A stretch of 64,000 nucleotides of DNA from CAIOYC01 sp038327995 (GTDB lineage Bacteria > Pseudomonadota > Alphaproteobacteria > Caulobacterales > Caulobacteraceae): positions 59,229-123,228 of the forward strand of contig JBBQLP010000001.1 of the NCBI GenBank assembly GCA_038327995.1, given 5' to 3'. Position 1 is the stretch's first letter; each line of letters opens with the position of its first letter. This document shows, piece by piece, positions 1 to 8,469 of this stretch. The translations under genes and the position numbers were made by a program. Under the pieces are notes generated by a model, which saw only the letters and a program-made list of their open reading frames with translations, was not told where the DNA came from and made no database searches.

Positions 1-409
1 GGGTCGGCAGATTGTATTTCGAGGTCGAGACCATCGCCCAGCCTGAAAGCGGCATCCCGATCATGATGCCATAAAAGCCCCAGTGCACCGCGTTGGCGGC
101 GAGCTTTTCCCAGGCGGGCATATGTTCGGGGAGTGCTGGCGGCGGGTTGAACAACCGCCACGCCAGTCGGGCGAGGCTCAGCAACAGGACCGTTATGCCG
201 ATGGACTTGTGCCACTGGATCGCCTGAAACACGGCCAGCCCCGGCTTCATGGTGTTGAACTTCCAAGCGACGAGAATATTCGTCAGGATCAACAGCGCGA
301 TGACCCAATGCAGCCCGATGGCGACCCACGAGTATCGGGAAAGCGATCGCGCCACGGAACGTCCTTCGGTCTTGCCCACTGTGGCAACCCTGGACCGACC
401 GGATTGCAC
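1..409 (-). CDS. Cytochrome b561 family membrane protein (partial, C-terminus beyond window)
   Basis: The minus-strand reading frame runs off the left edge of the window, so only about 136 N-terminal residues are present. They show the cytochrome b561 pattern: a first helix with GLHWVIALL, then QWHKSIGITVLLL, then NAVHWGFYGIMIGMPLSGW. The histidines in these helices are the expected haem b ligands. The family moves electrons between quinol and periplasmic acceptors in the inner membrane. It lies just downstream of yceI on the same strand, a pairing seen often because YceI proteins bind isoprenoid quinones. No ATG precedes the first helix. I took a GTG at 409; another GTG at 379 is possible. 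Confidence 0.8.
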   Translation of the reverse strand, partial: MQSGRSRVATVGKTEGRSVARSLSRYSWVAIGLHWVIALLILTNILVAWKFNTMKPGLAVFQAIQWHKSIGITVLLLSLARLAWRLFNPPPALPEHMPAWEKLAANAVHWGFYGIMIGMPLSGWAMVSTSKYNLPT

Positions 410-424
410 ACTTGTTTCACTAAC

Positions 425-450
425 GGCGCCGGATGTCGCAATCCGGCGCC
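425..450 (-). terminator. Strong hairpin between yceI and cytochrome b561 gene
   Basis: A perfect 10-bp inverted repeat (GGCGCCGGAT / ATCCGGCGCC) with a 6-nt loop sits in the short gap after the yceI stop codon. There is no T-run after it on either strand, so it is not a classical intrinsic terminator. It could be an mRNA-stabilising or attenuating structure within a yceI-cytochrome operon. Confidence 0.5.
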
Positions 451-487
451 GCGTCTCACAAATCCGCAAGCTATGCGTTAGTGCGGC

Positions 488-1099
488 CTATTTCTTGACG
501 AACTCGAGCTCGATCAGGACCGTCACCTCGTCGCCCACGACCGGCACGTAGGCGCCCGCGCCAAACTCCGAGCGCTTGATCGCCGTCTCGGCGGAGAAGC
601 CCATACGCTGTTGACCCATCATGGTGACGAACCCGCGATAGTCGACGTTCAGCGTCACCGGCTTGGTCACCCCGTGGAAAGTGAGGTCGCCCGTCACCTT
701 GCCGTGGCCGCCGACGTGGGTGATGGCGGTCGAGGCGAAGGTGAGGGCCGGATACTTGCCGGTCTCCAGGAATTTTTCGGCGATCTCCTTGTTGAAGGCT
801 TGATCGTCGGTGTCGATGGAGGTGGGGTCGATGCTGAAATGGACCTTGCTGGCGGCGGGATGCGTCGGATCATAGCCGAAGCCGCCCTCCAGCTTGTCGA
901 ACCGCATAGTGTAGTGCGACAGGCCCATGTGCGAGAGCTTCAAGGTCACGCTGGCGTGGTGCGGGTCGAGCGCATAGTCGCCCGCCGGGGCCTTGACCGG
1001 ATCGGTGATGACTTGCGGCGCCTGTTGCGCCATGGCGGCGGAGGCTGTGGCGAGGGCCGCCGCGAGGGCGAAACCGGTGAGGAGGCGGGCGAGGATCAT
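488..1099 (-). CDS. YceI family periplasmic protein
   Basis: This 203-residue protein has a signal peptide ending near residue 24 (hydrophobic stretch, then SAAMAQQ). The rest is a single YceI lipocalin-like domain, recognised by DYALDPHHASVTLKLSHMG, the HFSIDPTSIDTDD segment, the GDLTFHGVTKPVTL strand and the C-terminal VTVLIELEF. YceI proteins bind polyisoprenoid lipids or quinones in the periplasm. The ATG at 1099 was chosen because it starts the signal peptide and has AGGAAG a few bases upstream; a longer in-frame extension has no family similarity. The cytochrome b561 gene follows, which suggests a shared quinone or redox role. Confidence 0.9.
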   Translation of the reverse strand: MILARLLTGFALAAALATASAAMAQQAPQVITDPVKAPAGDYALDPHHASVTLKLSHMGLSHYTMRFDKLEGGFGYDPTHPAASKVHFSIDPTSIDTDDQAFNKEIAEKFLETGKYPALTFASTAITHVGGHGKVTGDLTFHGVTKPVTLNVDYRGFVTMMGQQRMGFSAETAIKRSEFGAGAYVPVVGDEVTVLIELEFVKK

Positions 1100-1243
1100 G
1101 GGGCTTCCTGTGAGGCTGGAATTGCATTCAGCAGAGTTGCAGATACCCTGACGTGGGAGTGCGGCCAAGGTGGCGCAAGGGGCGACCCGGCGCAATGAAA
1201 CCGCTATGGGTTTGCCGGCAGCATCGCCTTATTGAGCCTTCGC

Positions 1244-3010
1244 ATGACCTATCGCACCCCCGTCCGCGACATCCTCTTTTCTCTGACAGAGGTGGCCGGG
1301 CTCGGCCCGCTGCTAAATGCGGGGGCTTGGCCTGATTGCGACCGGGAAACCGTGTCGGCGGTGATGGAGGCGGCAGGCGCGTTTGCCGACGGAGTGCTGG
1401 CGCCCCTCAACCGCGGCGGCGACGTGATCGGCTCGCGATTCGAGAATGGCCGGGTGCGGGCCGCGCCGGGCTTTGCGGACGCCTTCCGCCAATATGGCGA
1501 GGGCGGATGGAGCGGGCTTTCCGCCGATCCGGCGTTCGGCGGGCAGGGCCTGCCCAAGGCTTTGGCGCTGGCGGCGTTCGAGACGGTGCACGCCGCGAAC
1601 ATGGCGTTCGGGCTTTGTCCGACCCTCAGCGAAGCGGCCATCGAAGCCCTCACTGTCCACGGCACGCCGCGCCAGCAGGCGCTTTATCTGACCAAACTGA
1701 TCTCGGGCGCCTGGACTGGGACCATGAACCTGACGGAGTCGCAGGCGGGGTCTGACCTCGCCCTCGTCACGGCGCGCGCAGAGCCGGACGGGGAGGGCGG
1801 CTATCGCCTCACCGGGACAAAGATCTTCATTACCTGGGGCGATCACGACATAGCGGAAAATATCGTCCATCTCGTCTTGGCGCGTCTGCCGGATGCTCCC
1901 GCCGGGGTGAAGGGCATCTCGCTCTTCCTCGCGCCTCGCCGCCTCGTGAACGAGGACGGGTCTCTGGGCGTGGACAACGATCTGCGTCCCGCCTCCATCG
2001 AGCACAAGCTCGGCATCCACAGCTCGCCGACCTGCGTCATGCTGTTCGAGGGGGCGAAGGCTGAGCTGATCGGTCAACCCAATCAGGGGCTCGCCCTGAT
2101 GTTCACCATGATGAACGCAGCGCGGCTGAATGTCGGGATGGAGGGCGTGGGCATCGCCGAGCGGGCGTATCAGGCGGCGCGGGACTATGCGCTGGAGCGG
2201 CGGCAAGGGCGCTCGCCTTGGTCTGACGACAAGACCGCCGTCATCTTCGACCATCCCGATGTGCGCCGCTCGCTCGTTCTGATGAAAGCGAAAATCGAGG
2301 CCGCGCGGGGCCTCTGCCTCTCCACTGCCGTTGCGGCGGACGCAGCACGTCACGGCGCAACCGACAAGGCGCGGGAGGCCGCAGCCCTGCGCGCCGAGGT
2401 CTTGACCCCCATCGCCAAGGGCTGGTCCACGGACCTGGGGGTCGAGGTAGCCTCGTGTGCCCTGCAGGTTTTCGGCGGCATGGGCTTCATCGAGGAAACC
2501 GGCGCGGCCCAGCACTACCGCGACGCGCGCATCCTGCCGATCTACGAAGGCACCAACGGCATTCAGGCCATCGACCTTGCCGGTCGCAAGCTCGGCATGG
2601 CGGGGGGCGAGGGGATCAAGGCCCTGCTCAATGATGTGGAAGCGACGGCGGAGACATTGGCTGGCGATCTCGCTGGCGTCGGCGAGCGGCTGAAGGCGGC
2701 GGTTGATGCGGCGGGGGCGGCTTCGACCTGGCTTTCCGAACACAAGGGCTCCGCCGACGCCCTGGCCGGGGCGAGCGCCTATCTCGCGCTGATGGGCGAG
2801 GTTGTGGGCGGCTGGATGCTGGCCAAAGGGGCGGCGGCGGCGAAGGCGCGCATCGCGGCGGGCGACAGCGATCCCTTCTGGCCGGGCAAGATCGCTCTGG
2901 CGCGGGTCTATGCCGATCAGGTGCTGACGCTTGCGCCGGGACGCCTTGTAGCGATCACGGCGGGCGGCGAGGATTTGCAGACGATGACGGCGGAGATGTT
3001 GGGCACCTAA
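1244..3010 (+). CDS. Acyl-CoA dehydrogenase with C-terminal extension (DmdC/FadE type)
   Basis: This 588-residue flavoprotein probably oxidises an acyl-CoA at the alpha-beta bond, with FAD and electron-transfer flavoprotein. The N-terminal MTYRTPVRDILFSL is typical of the long subfamily that includes 3-methylmercaptopropionyl-CoA dehydrogenase (DmdC). Visible landmarks are the FAD/substrate segment GTMNLTESQAGSDL, the ITWGDHD strand, the helix with FGGMGFIEETGAAQHYRDARI, and IYEGTNGIQ, whose Glu435 is the likely catalytic base. Residues from about 470 form the extra C-terminal helical domain of this subfamily. The substrate cannot be told from sequence. ATG at 1244 is preferred over an upstream TTG at 1232. 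The end overlaps the convergent DUF2007 gene by 4 bp. Confidence 0.9.
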   Translation: MTYRTPVRDILFSLTEVAGLGPLLNAGAWPDCDRETVSAVMEAAGAFADGVLAPLNRGGDVIGSRFENGRVRAAPGFADAFRQYGEGGWSGLSADPAFGGQGLPKALALAAFETVHAANMAFGLCPTLSEAAIEALTVHGTPRQQALYLTKLISGAWTGTMNLTESQAGSDLALVTARAEPDGEGGYRLTGTKIFITWGDHDIAENIVHLVLARLPDAPAGVKGISLFLAPRRLVNEDGSLGVDNDLRPASIEHKLGIHSSPTCVMLFEGAKAELIGQPNQGLALMFTMMNAARLNVGMEGVGIAERAYQAARDYALERRQGRSPWSDDKTAVIFDHPDVRRSLVLMKAKIEAARGLCLSTAVAADAARHGATDKAREAAALRAEVLTPIAKGWSTDLGVEVASCALQVFGGMGFIEETGAAQHYRDARILPIYEGTNGIQAIDLAGRKLGMAGGEGIKALLNDVEATAETLAGDLAGVGERLKAAVDAAGAASTWLSEHKGSADALAGASAYLALMGEVVGGWMLAKGAAAAKARIAAGDSDPFWPGKIALARVYADQVLTLAPGRLVAITAGGEDLQTMTAEMLGT

Positions 3011-3216
3011 CTATCCCCCTCTTCCCCCGCCTCACGCAGCACATGGCCGGCGCGCCAGAGGTCCCGTTCGTCGATCATCAACCGGTGGGGAATGGCACCC
3101 GGCCACAAGGTTCCTGCCGCGCTGTCGAACACCGTGCTCTCGATGCCGTTTTCGGCCAGCAGATTCTGCAGGAACCCAAGGCGGATCCGGTTGCCGGTGC
3201 GCAGAAGCTCCACCAT
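3007..3216 (-). CDS. DUF2007 putative signal-transducing protein
   Basis: A 69-residue protein of the DUF2007 family: VELLRTGNRIRLGFLQNLLAENGIESTVFD followed by a short second half with PHRLMIDERDLWRA. Members are single small alpha-beta domains with an ACT- or PII-like look and no proven role. ATG at 3216 is chosen; a GTG lies one codon upstream. Its stop codon overlaps the stop of the convergent acyl-CoA dehydrogenase gene. The peroxiredoxin gene lies 26 bp upstream on the same strand, so the two may be cotranscribed. Confidence 0.8.
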   Translation of the reverse strand: MVELLRTGNRIRLGFLQNLLAENGIESTVFDSAAGTLWPGAIPHRLMIDERDLWRAGHVLREAGEEGDS

Positions 3217-3242
3217 CACCGTATCCGCCCTCTCGCCGCCTG

Positions 3243-3725
3243 TTAGAGTTGGGCCAGCATATAGTCTGCAGTGGAGACCTTGAAGTCGCCGCCTTCCTCC
3301 ACGTTCAGGTTCGTCACCTTGCCGTCATCGACGACCATGGAATAGCGCTGCGAGCGCTTGCCCATGCCGAACTTGGTCCCGTCCATCTCCAGGCCGACCG
3401 CCTTGGTGAAGTCGCCGTTGCCGTCGGCTAACAGCATCACCTTGTCGCCTACGTTCTGGTCTTTCGCCCAGGCGCCCATGACGAAGACGTCGTTGACGGA
3501 GAGACAGGCGATGGCGTCCACGCCCTTGGCAGTGAAATCGCCAGCGTGATCGCGAAAACCCGGCAGGTGTTTGACGGAACAGGTGGGGGTGAAGGCGCCC
3601 GGCAGGGCGAACAGCGCCACCTTCTTGCCCTTGAAAATCTCGTCGGAGGTGATCGGGCGCGGCCCGTCCGCCGTCATGGTCATGAAGGTGGCCGAGGGCA
3701 GGGTGTCGCCGACTTTGATGGTCAT
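3243..3725 (-). CDS. Peroxiredoxin, Prx5/AhpE-like
   Basis: A 160-residue thiol peroxidase that reduces hydroperoxides in the cytoplasm. The peroxidatic cysteine is Cys49 in the signature PGAFTPTCS, and Cys74 (AIACLSVND) sits where PrxV-type enzymes have a conserved second cysteine. The GMGKRSQRYSMVVDDGKV segment carries the conserved arginine region. Reduction is probably through glutathione/glutaredoxin or thioredoxin, which the sequence does not decide. The start at ATG 3725 gives the usual family N-terminus (MTIKVGDTLP); the longer frame upstream is unlike any peroxiredoxin. It is divergent from algH, with 122 bp between them. Confidence 0.92.
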   Translation of the reverse strand: MTIKVGDTLPSATFMTMTADGPRPITSDEIFKGKKVALFALPGAFTPTCSVKHLPGFRDHAGDFTAKGVDAIACLSVNDVFVMGAWAKDQNVGDKVMLLADGNGDFTKAVGLEMDGTKFGMGKRSQRYSMVVDDGKVTNLNVEEGGDFKVSTADYMLAQL

Positions 3726-3847
3726 GGGGGGGCTCCAGCAGGGTTGCTGCGGCGCCTGGCCGCACGCGCCCGACTTAAGGCGGCAAAGTCGCCACGGCAA
3801 GCATTCGGCGACATGACGGCGCCATCGAACATGGCTAGTATCGGGCC

Positions 3848-4453
3848 ATGGCCTCTCGCGACCACACCTTTGACGACGATGAATACGACCGTTCGGCCTT
3901 TCTGGCGGGGCGGTTCCTGATCGCCATGCCCGGGATCGAGGACCCCCGTTTCGAGCGGGCGGTGATCCTGATGTGCGCCCACTCCACCGATCACGCCATG
4001 GGCATCGCCGTGAACCGGCCGGTCGATGGGCTGATGGTGCCGGACCTGTTCGACCGGTTGGGGATCAAGTCGAAGATCAAGCTGCCGCCACGTTCAGTGC
4101 TGTCAGGCGGCCCGGTGGAGCGTGAGCGGGGTTTCGTGATCCACACCGACGACTACACCGCGCCGGATTCGACGCTGGCGGTTGGCGACGGCGTGGCCCT
4201 CACCGCCACGCGCGAGGTGCTGGTAGCAATGGGCGACGAGGCGCGTCGTCCGCGCCAGTCAGCTTTCGCACTGGGATGCGCCAACTGGTCGCCGGGCCAG
4301 CTCGAGCGCGAAATCCGTGAGAACGTATGGCTGTCGTGCGGTCCGGACGAAGCGCTGATCTTTGATGAGGATCACGAGACCAAATGGGAGCGTGCGCTGG
4401 GCAAGATCGGCGTCAGGCCCGCGCAGTTGTCCATGCAGATCGGACGGGCCTGA
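3848..4453 (+). CDS. YqgE/AlgH family protein (UPF0301)
   Basis: A 201-residue single-domain protein of the YqgE/AlgH (DUF179) family. Diagnostic segments are LAGRFLIAMPGIEDPRFERAVILMCAHS, HAMGIAVNRP, LSGGPVERERGFVIH and the C-terminal GCANWSPGQLEREIRENVWL. The biochemical role of the family is not settled. The N-terminal HTFDDDEYDRS stretch is an acidic extension. The last 41 bp overlap the 3' end of the convergent O-antigen ligase gene. Confidence 0.92.
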   Translation: MASRDHTFDDDEYDRSAFLAGRFLIAMPGIEDPRFERAVILMCAHSTDHAMGIAVNRPVDGLMVPDLFDRLGIKSKIKLPPRSVLSGGPVERERGFVIHTDDYTAPDSTLAVGDGVALTATREVLVAMGDEARRPRQSAFALGCANWSPGQLEREIRENVWLSCGPDEALIFDEDHETKWERALGKIGVRPAQLSMQIGRA

Positions 4454-5702
4454 TTTCCTCGTCCGGGGCGGAGGAGAGGCCGTTCTGCATCATCGGCAGC
4501 ATCACCGTGGTTCCCGCGAACACGAACAGCATCCAGTCGAAGTTGTTCGGTTGGATCAGCACGCTTTCCGACAGAGAGCGCAGCAGAAAGGTGGCCGTGA
4601 AGACCAGCGCCCAATCGCCATCCCGCGTGTTTCTTCCTCGAACCATCGCTACCACGAGAACAGTCGCCAGAAGCAGCGCGGTCAGCACCGCCCCGATCCA
4701 GCCTACCTGCACCAATATGTCGATCCAGCCATTGTGAGCGGTCGGCACGGTCCAGCCCGTCTCGCGGCGCACGATCTGAGCCGGGACGGAGGCTTTCTCC
4801 CAGAAGGCGGCGTAGCCGTAGCCAGTGAAGGGGCGCTCGGCGATGCGGCGGAACAGCGATGCCCAGATTTGAGTGCGCCCGGTGAGGGTGGCGTCCTTGC
4901 CGAGCGCGCTGAAGGCCAATTGCGGGGCCAGGCTCAGCACGCCGATAAGGACGCTGGCTGCGGTGACGGCGCAGAAGACGGCGATCACGGCGATAGCCGG
5001 GCCGCGCCGCGTCAACCACAGCACAATGTAGATGGCGGCAGGAAGCAGCACCACCAGGAGTGCTGTCTTCGACTTCGACATAAGCACCACCAGGATGCAG
5101 AGCGCCGCCCCCGCCGCCCAGCGCCAACCCTTGCCGGTGATCATTGCGGCGGACATACAACTGAACGCGCCGACCGCCATGACCGCGCCGAGCGAGTTCT
5201 TCTCATACCAGAGGCCCCGCCAGTCTCCGGCGTTGATATCGTGCGATATGCCCATCTTCGGATAGGCCAGCGCCGCGATAATGCTGCCAATGGCGAGAAA
5301 CACGCCTAGTCGCGCGATTATCACAACGCCCTCGCCGTCCCGGAACCGCGCGCCGAAGTAGAGGCCGAACAGGCTTGTGGCGACGAAAGCGAAGGCCCGC
5401 CGTGAAGTGGTTGCTGAATTGATCGACCAAATTGTCGAGAGGTAGATCCAGAACGCCAGCAATCCGAACAGGATCAGAGGGATCGTCGCCTCAAACATCG
5501 CCCGAAGCCTTACGGCGATGAAGAAAATCGTGCCCGCGTAAACGGGGAGCCAGATAAGGCGGAGCCAACTCGGATCATCGCTCAGCGACTGGACCGGCAC
5601 GAACAGCGGAGCCACGAGCGCCTGGGAGAACAAGAAGATGGCGATATAGGCGAAGGCCCGCTCGGAAAGGTCCAGCAGGCTTGGCGACGGCTCGTCGTTC
5701 AC
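4413..5702 (-). CDS. O-antigen ligase/polymerase-like membrane protein (Wzy/WaaL superfamily)
   Basis: A 429-residue polytopic protein with about ten hydrophobic helices. A large periplasmic loop includes the O-antigen ligase hallmark TGRTQIWASLFRRIAERPFTGYGYAAFW and then TVPTAHNGWIDILVQVGWIGAVL, with the conserved histidine of H-N-x-x-x. Such proteins polymerise or ligate undecaprenyl-linked glycans at the periplasmic face of the inner membrane; which of the two is not decidable here. The GTG start at 5702 lies 4 bp after the stop codon of the PdeA-like gene, implying translational coupling, and the preceding sequence belongs to that other reading frame. The 3' end overlaps algH by 41 bp. 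Confidence 0.82.
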   Translation of the reverse strand: MNDEPSPSLLDLSERAFAYIAIFLFSQALVAPLFVPVQSLSDDPSWLRLIWLPVYAGTIFFIAVRLRAMFEATIPLILFGLLAFWIYLSTIWSINSATTSRRAFAFVATSLFGLYFGARFRDGEGVVIIARLGVFLAIGSIIAALAYPKMGISHDINAGDWRGLWYEKNSLGAVMAVGAFSCMSAAMITGKGWRWAAGAALCILVVLMSKSKTALLVVLLPAAIYIVLWLTRRGPAIAVIAVFCAVTAASVLIGVLSLAPQLAFSALGKDATLTGRTQIWASLFRRIAERPFTGYGYAAFWEKASVPAQIVRRETGWTVPTAHNGWIDILVQVGWIGAVLTALLLATVLVVAMVRGRNTRDGDWALVFTATFLLRSLSESVLIQPNNFDWMLFVFAGTTVMLPMMQNGLSSAPDEEIRPVRSAWTTARA

Positions 5703-5706
5703 GGCG

Positions 5707-7365
5707 TCAGGCCGTGGCGCGAAGGGGCGCGCGGTCGAGGTAGCTTTCGTTGAGATAGACTTCCGCCGCCTGCGCTTCGAGCGCCGGAGCGTAGCCGAAA
5801 CCCTGACCGTACTGACAGCCGAGTTCGCACAGTCGCCGGGCCGCGGCCTGGGTTTCGACGCCCTCGGCCACCACCTCCAGACCCAGGTCACGCCCCAGCG
5901 ACGCCACCGAGCGGACGATCTTCTCCGACCCTTCGTTCTCGGCCATGGTGCGCACGAAATAACGGTCGATCTTCAGGGTCTCGAACGGCAGGCGGGTAAG
6001 GTAGGCGAGAGAAGAAAATCCCGTGCCGAAATCGTCCAGCGAAATCCCGGCGCCCGCCTCACGCAGAGCCTGCAACACCACCGCCGCCCGTTCCGGGTCG
6101 CGCATGATGTCGCTTTCGGTGACTTCGATCTTGAGGGCCCGGGGGGGCAGATTGTGGCGGGCCACCATGTCGGCCACGAAATCCACCAGCCGGTCGTCTT
6201 CCAGTTCTCCGGTCGACAGGTTCACGGCGATGAAAAGCTCTCCCGCTTCGGGGTGCGCAGTGCGCCAGGCAGCAAGCTGCGCCGCCGAGGTCTGCAGGAT
6301 GTGACGGCCCAGAGTCCCCATCTGACCGGCGTCGGCGATCAGGGGCAGGAAATCATCAGGCAGAATCAGGCCGCGCTTGGGGTGTTTCCAGCGCGCGAGG
6401 GCCTCGAAGCCAGCCAACCGTCCCGTCTCCAGATGGGCGATGGGTTGGAAGAAGGGCATGATCTCGCCCCGCGCCAGCGCCCCGTGCACCTCGGCTTCTA
6501 GGGCCAACCGCGAGAGACCTTCGGAGGAAGGAGCCTTGGCGGCGGTGAGGGTCTTGCCCGCGCTCTTGGCCGCTTGCAATGCAACGGACGCCCGGCGCAG
6601 GAGATCATGCGCATCCGTTCCATCCGCCGCGCCGTCGGCGCGCGCCGATCCGATCCACAGCGTCGGGTGAATATCTACCCCACGGATCGACAGCGGTTGC
6701 TCCAGCGCCTTCCGCAGAGCCGCCACTGGATCCACGGCCCCCTCGCCGTCATCCACGATGAAGGCGAACTCGTCTTCGCCGATGCGGGCGGCGGCGTGAT
6801 CAGCGGGCAAGGCGCCCGCCAGCCGCGATCCGAGCACCTTCAGCACCAAATCGGCGCGTTCAGGCCCCAGCCCTTCGTTGAGGCGACGCAGGCGCGCGAG
6901 GTCGGCGGCGACCAGGCGAATCGGGCCGGGCCTCACCAATCGTTGCTCGACCCGTCGCATGAAGCTGGTGCGGTCGAGCAGGCCGGTAAGGGTGTCGCGG
7001 CTTTCGACGGCCTCTGGCTCCGGCGCGGCAATGCCAGTGACGCAGCCGCCGTCTTCTAGTCTGACGCCACGCCAGATCGCGGCGGGCGCATCGCCGAATT
7101 GCAGCAGCGCGCTGCGCCCTACCCCAGTGTCGTCCGTGTCGAGCAGAGCGGCGGCGCTTGATCGATGTTCGGGAGCAACCAGCGCTATGAAGGCGTTGCG
7201 GCGACAGGTAGGCGCGAGGGGCTTCAGCCCCAGACCTGAGAGGTTCCCCATCAACTGCAGGCGGTCGGCCTGAGCGTCCCAGCGCCACAACACGGAGTCC
7301 GCTCCCGCCAGCGCTTCAAGAAGCGCCGTCGCGTCCGCCCAGCCCAGAGACAGCTCCTTACCCAT
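5707..7365 (-). CDS. pdeA: GGDEF-EAL cyclic-di-GMP phosphodiesterase, PdeA-like
   Basis: About 552 residues: a PAS-like N-terminal domain (about 10-115), a GGDEF domain whose signature reads GEDEF (about 196-200), and an EAL domain (about 285-545). The EAL part looks catalytically complete: FEALARW, AVNLSTGEL, EVTESD, DDFGTGFSSL, LKIDRYFV, AEGVET and QGFGYAP. Caulobacter PdeA (CC3396) has the same architecture and the same GEDEF variant, which there binds GTP and stimulates c-di-GMP hydrolysis but does not make c-di-GMP. I infer orthology from this; it is not proven. ATG at 7365 is preferred to the GTG one codon upstream. It probably forms an operon with the O-antigen ligase gene. Confidence 0.83.
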   Translation of the reverse strand: MGKELSLGWADATALLEALAGADSVLWRWDAQADRLQLMGNLSGLGLKPLAPTCRRNAFIALVAPEHRSSAAALLDTDDTGVGRSALLQFGDAPAAIWRGVRLEDGGCVTGIAAPEPEAVESRDTLTGLLDRTSFMRRVEQRLVRPGPIRLVAADLARLRRLNEGLGPERADLVLKVLGSRLAGALPADHAAARIGEDEFAFIVDDGEGAVDPVAALRKALEQPLSIRGVDIHPTLWIGSARADGAADGTDAHDLLRRASVALQAAKSAGKTLTAAKAPSSEGLSRLALEAEVHGALARGEIMPFFQPIAHLETGRLAGFEALARWKHPKRGLILPDDFLPLIADAGQMGTLGRHILQTSAAQLAAWRTAHPEAGELFIAVNLSTGELEDDRLVDFVADMVARHNLPPRALKIEVTESDIMRDPERAAVVLQALREAGAGISLDDFGTGFSSLAYLTRLPFETLKIDRYFVRTMAENEGSEKIVRSVASLGRDLGLEVVAEGVETQAAARRLCELGCQYGQGFGYAPALEAQAAEVYLNESYLDRAPLRATA

Positions 7366-7398
7366 CACTCATCCTGCGGTCGGGAGGAGGGCGGAGGT

Positions 7399-7983
7399 TC
7401 AGCGCGCCGCCGTTTCGTCCCCCACCATCCCGAACAACAGATGATCTCGCCAAATGCCGTTAATTTTCAAATAACCGCGCGCCATTCCCTCCTCGGTGAA
7501 GCCCACTTTGCGGAGTAGCGCACTCGACGCGATGTTGTCGGTGCAACAGGCGGCCTCGACCCGGTGCAGGCCCAGGGTGCGGAGGGCGAAGCGGGTGACG
7601 GCGCAAACGCCTGCCAGCGTATGGCCGCGCCGGGCGTAGGCCTGGCCCGCCCAATAGCCAATGGCGGCGGACTGGGCGACCCCGCGTGTGACGCCGCGGA
7701 GGTTGACCCCTCCAACCAGAGCGCCTCCAGCCTTCTCGAACACAAGGTAGGCGTAGCCGAGCCCCAGATCGCGGTCGCGGGCGTAGATAGACAGCCTGCG
7801 CCGGAACGCGCCCCGGGTCAGATCATCTGGCGCCCAGGCGGGCTCCCATGGTTGTAGGAAATCGCGCGACGCCGCCCGAAGATCGGCCCAGGCCCGGTGA
7901 TCGCTCATGCGCGGCGGTCGCAACACCACGGTCCCTCCGTCAAGCGCTCCGGCATCCACCCCGATCCAGTCCCGTAAGGCCAT
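7399..7983 (-). CDS. GNAT acetyltransferase, RimJ/RimL type
   Basis: A 194-residue GCN5-related N-acetyltransferase. VVLRPPRMSDHRAWADLRAAS and the FLQPWEPAW segment are typical of ribosomal-protein-alanine N-acetyltransferases. The acetyl-CoA-binding region reads IGYWAGQAYARRGHTLAGVCAVTRFAL, and the C-terminus has LGLHRVEAACCTDNIASSALLRKVGFTEEG. RimJ acetylates the N-terminal alanine of ribosomal protein S5, but related enzymes use other substrates, so the target is inferred. It ends 30 bp upstream of the PdeA-like gene on the same strand. Confidence 0.85.
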   Translation of the reverse strand: MALRDWIGVDAGALDGGTVVLRPPRMSDHRAWADLRAASRDFLQPWEPAWAPDDLTRGAFRRRLSIYARDRDLGLGYAYLVFEKAGGALVGGVNLRGVTRGVAQSAAIGYWAGQAYARRGHTLAGVCAVTRFALRTLGLHRVEAACCTDNIASSALLRKVGFTEEGMARGYLKINGIWRDHLLFGMVGDETAAR

Positions 7984-8022
7984 GCAGACAGACTAACTGA
8001 GCGCGCCGCCTCCCGCCACGGT

Positions 8023-8469
8023 CTAGCCAGCCTCGCGGATCGCTTTCACACCTTGTCGAGCCAAGGCGTCGGCGCGCTCGTTCAGCGGGTGACCGCTGTG
8101 GCCCTTGACCCAACGCCAGGACACGTCGTGGCGGGCGCGGGCTTCGTCCAGACGCCGCCACAGGTCCTCGTTCTTAACCGGCTTCTTGTCAGCTGTCTTC
8201 CAGCCGCGCGCCTTCCAGCCAGCTACCCATTCGGTGATCCCCTGGCGCAGATACTGGCTGTCAGTGTGAAGTTCCACCTTGCAGGGCTTCTTCAAGGTCT
8301 CCAGCGCCTGGATCGCCGCCATCATCTCCATGCGGTTATTGGTGGTTTGGCCTTCACCGCCGAAGATATCGCGCTCATGGCCGCCAGACATCAAAACCGC
8401 GCCCCAGCCGCCAGGACCCGGGTTCCCGCTGCAGGCGCCATCGGTGTAGATCACTACCAGCGGGGTCAT
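8023..8469 (-). CDS. rnhA: Ribonuclease HI
   Basis: A 148-residue enzyme that cleaves the RNA strand of RNA-DNA hybrids. The four catalytic carboxylates fall at the classic positions: Asp10 (VIYTDGACSGNPGPGG), Glu48 (NNRMEMMA), Asp70 (LHTDSQYL) and Asp134 (ERADALAR). The basic handle region (WKARGWKTADKKPVKN) and the GHSGHPLNE loop are present. Its ATG overlaps the thrB stop codon (ATGA), so it is translationally coupled to thrB. The ispH-thrB-rnhA order is common in alphaproteobacteria. Confidence 0.97.
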   Translation of the reverse strand: MTPLVVIYTDGACSGNPGPGGWGAVLMSGGHERDIFGGEGQTTNNRMEMMAAIQALETLKKPCKVELHTDSQYLRQGITEWVAGWKARGWKTADKKPVKNEDLWRRLDEARARHDVSWRWVKGHSGHPLNERADALARQGVKAIREAG

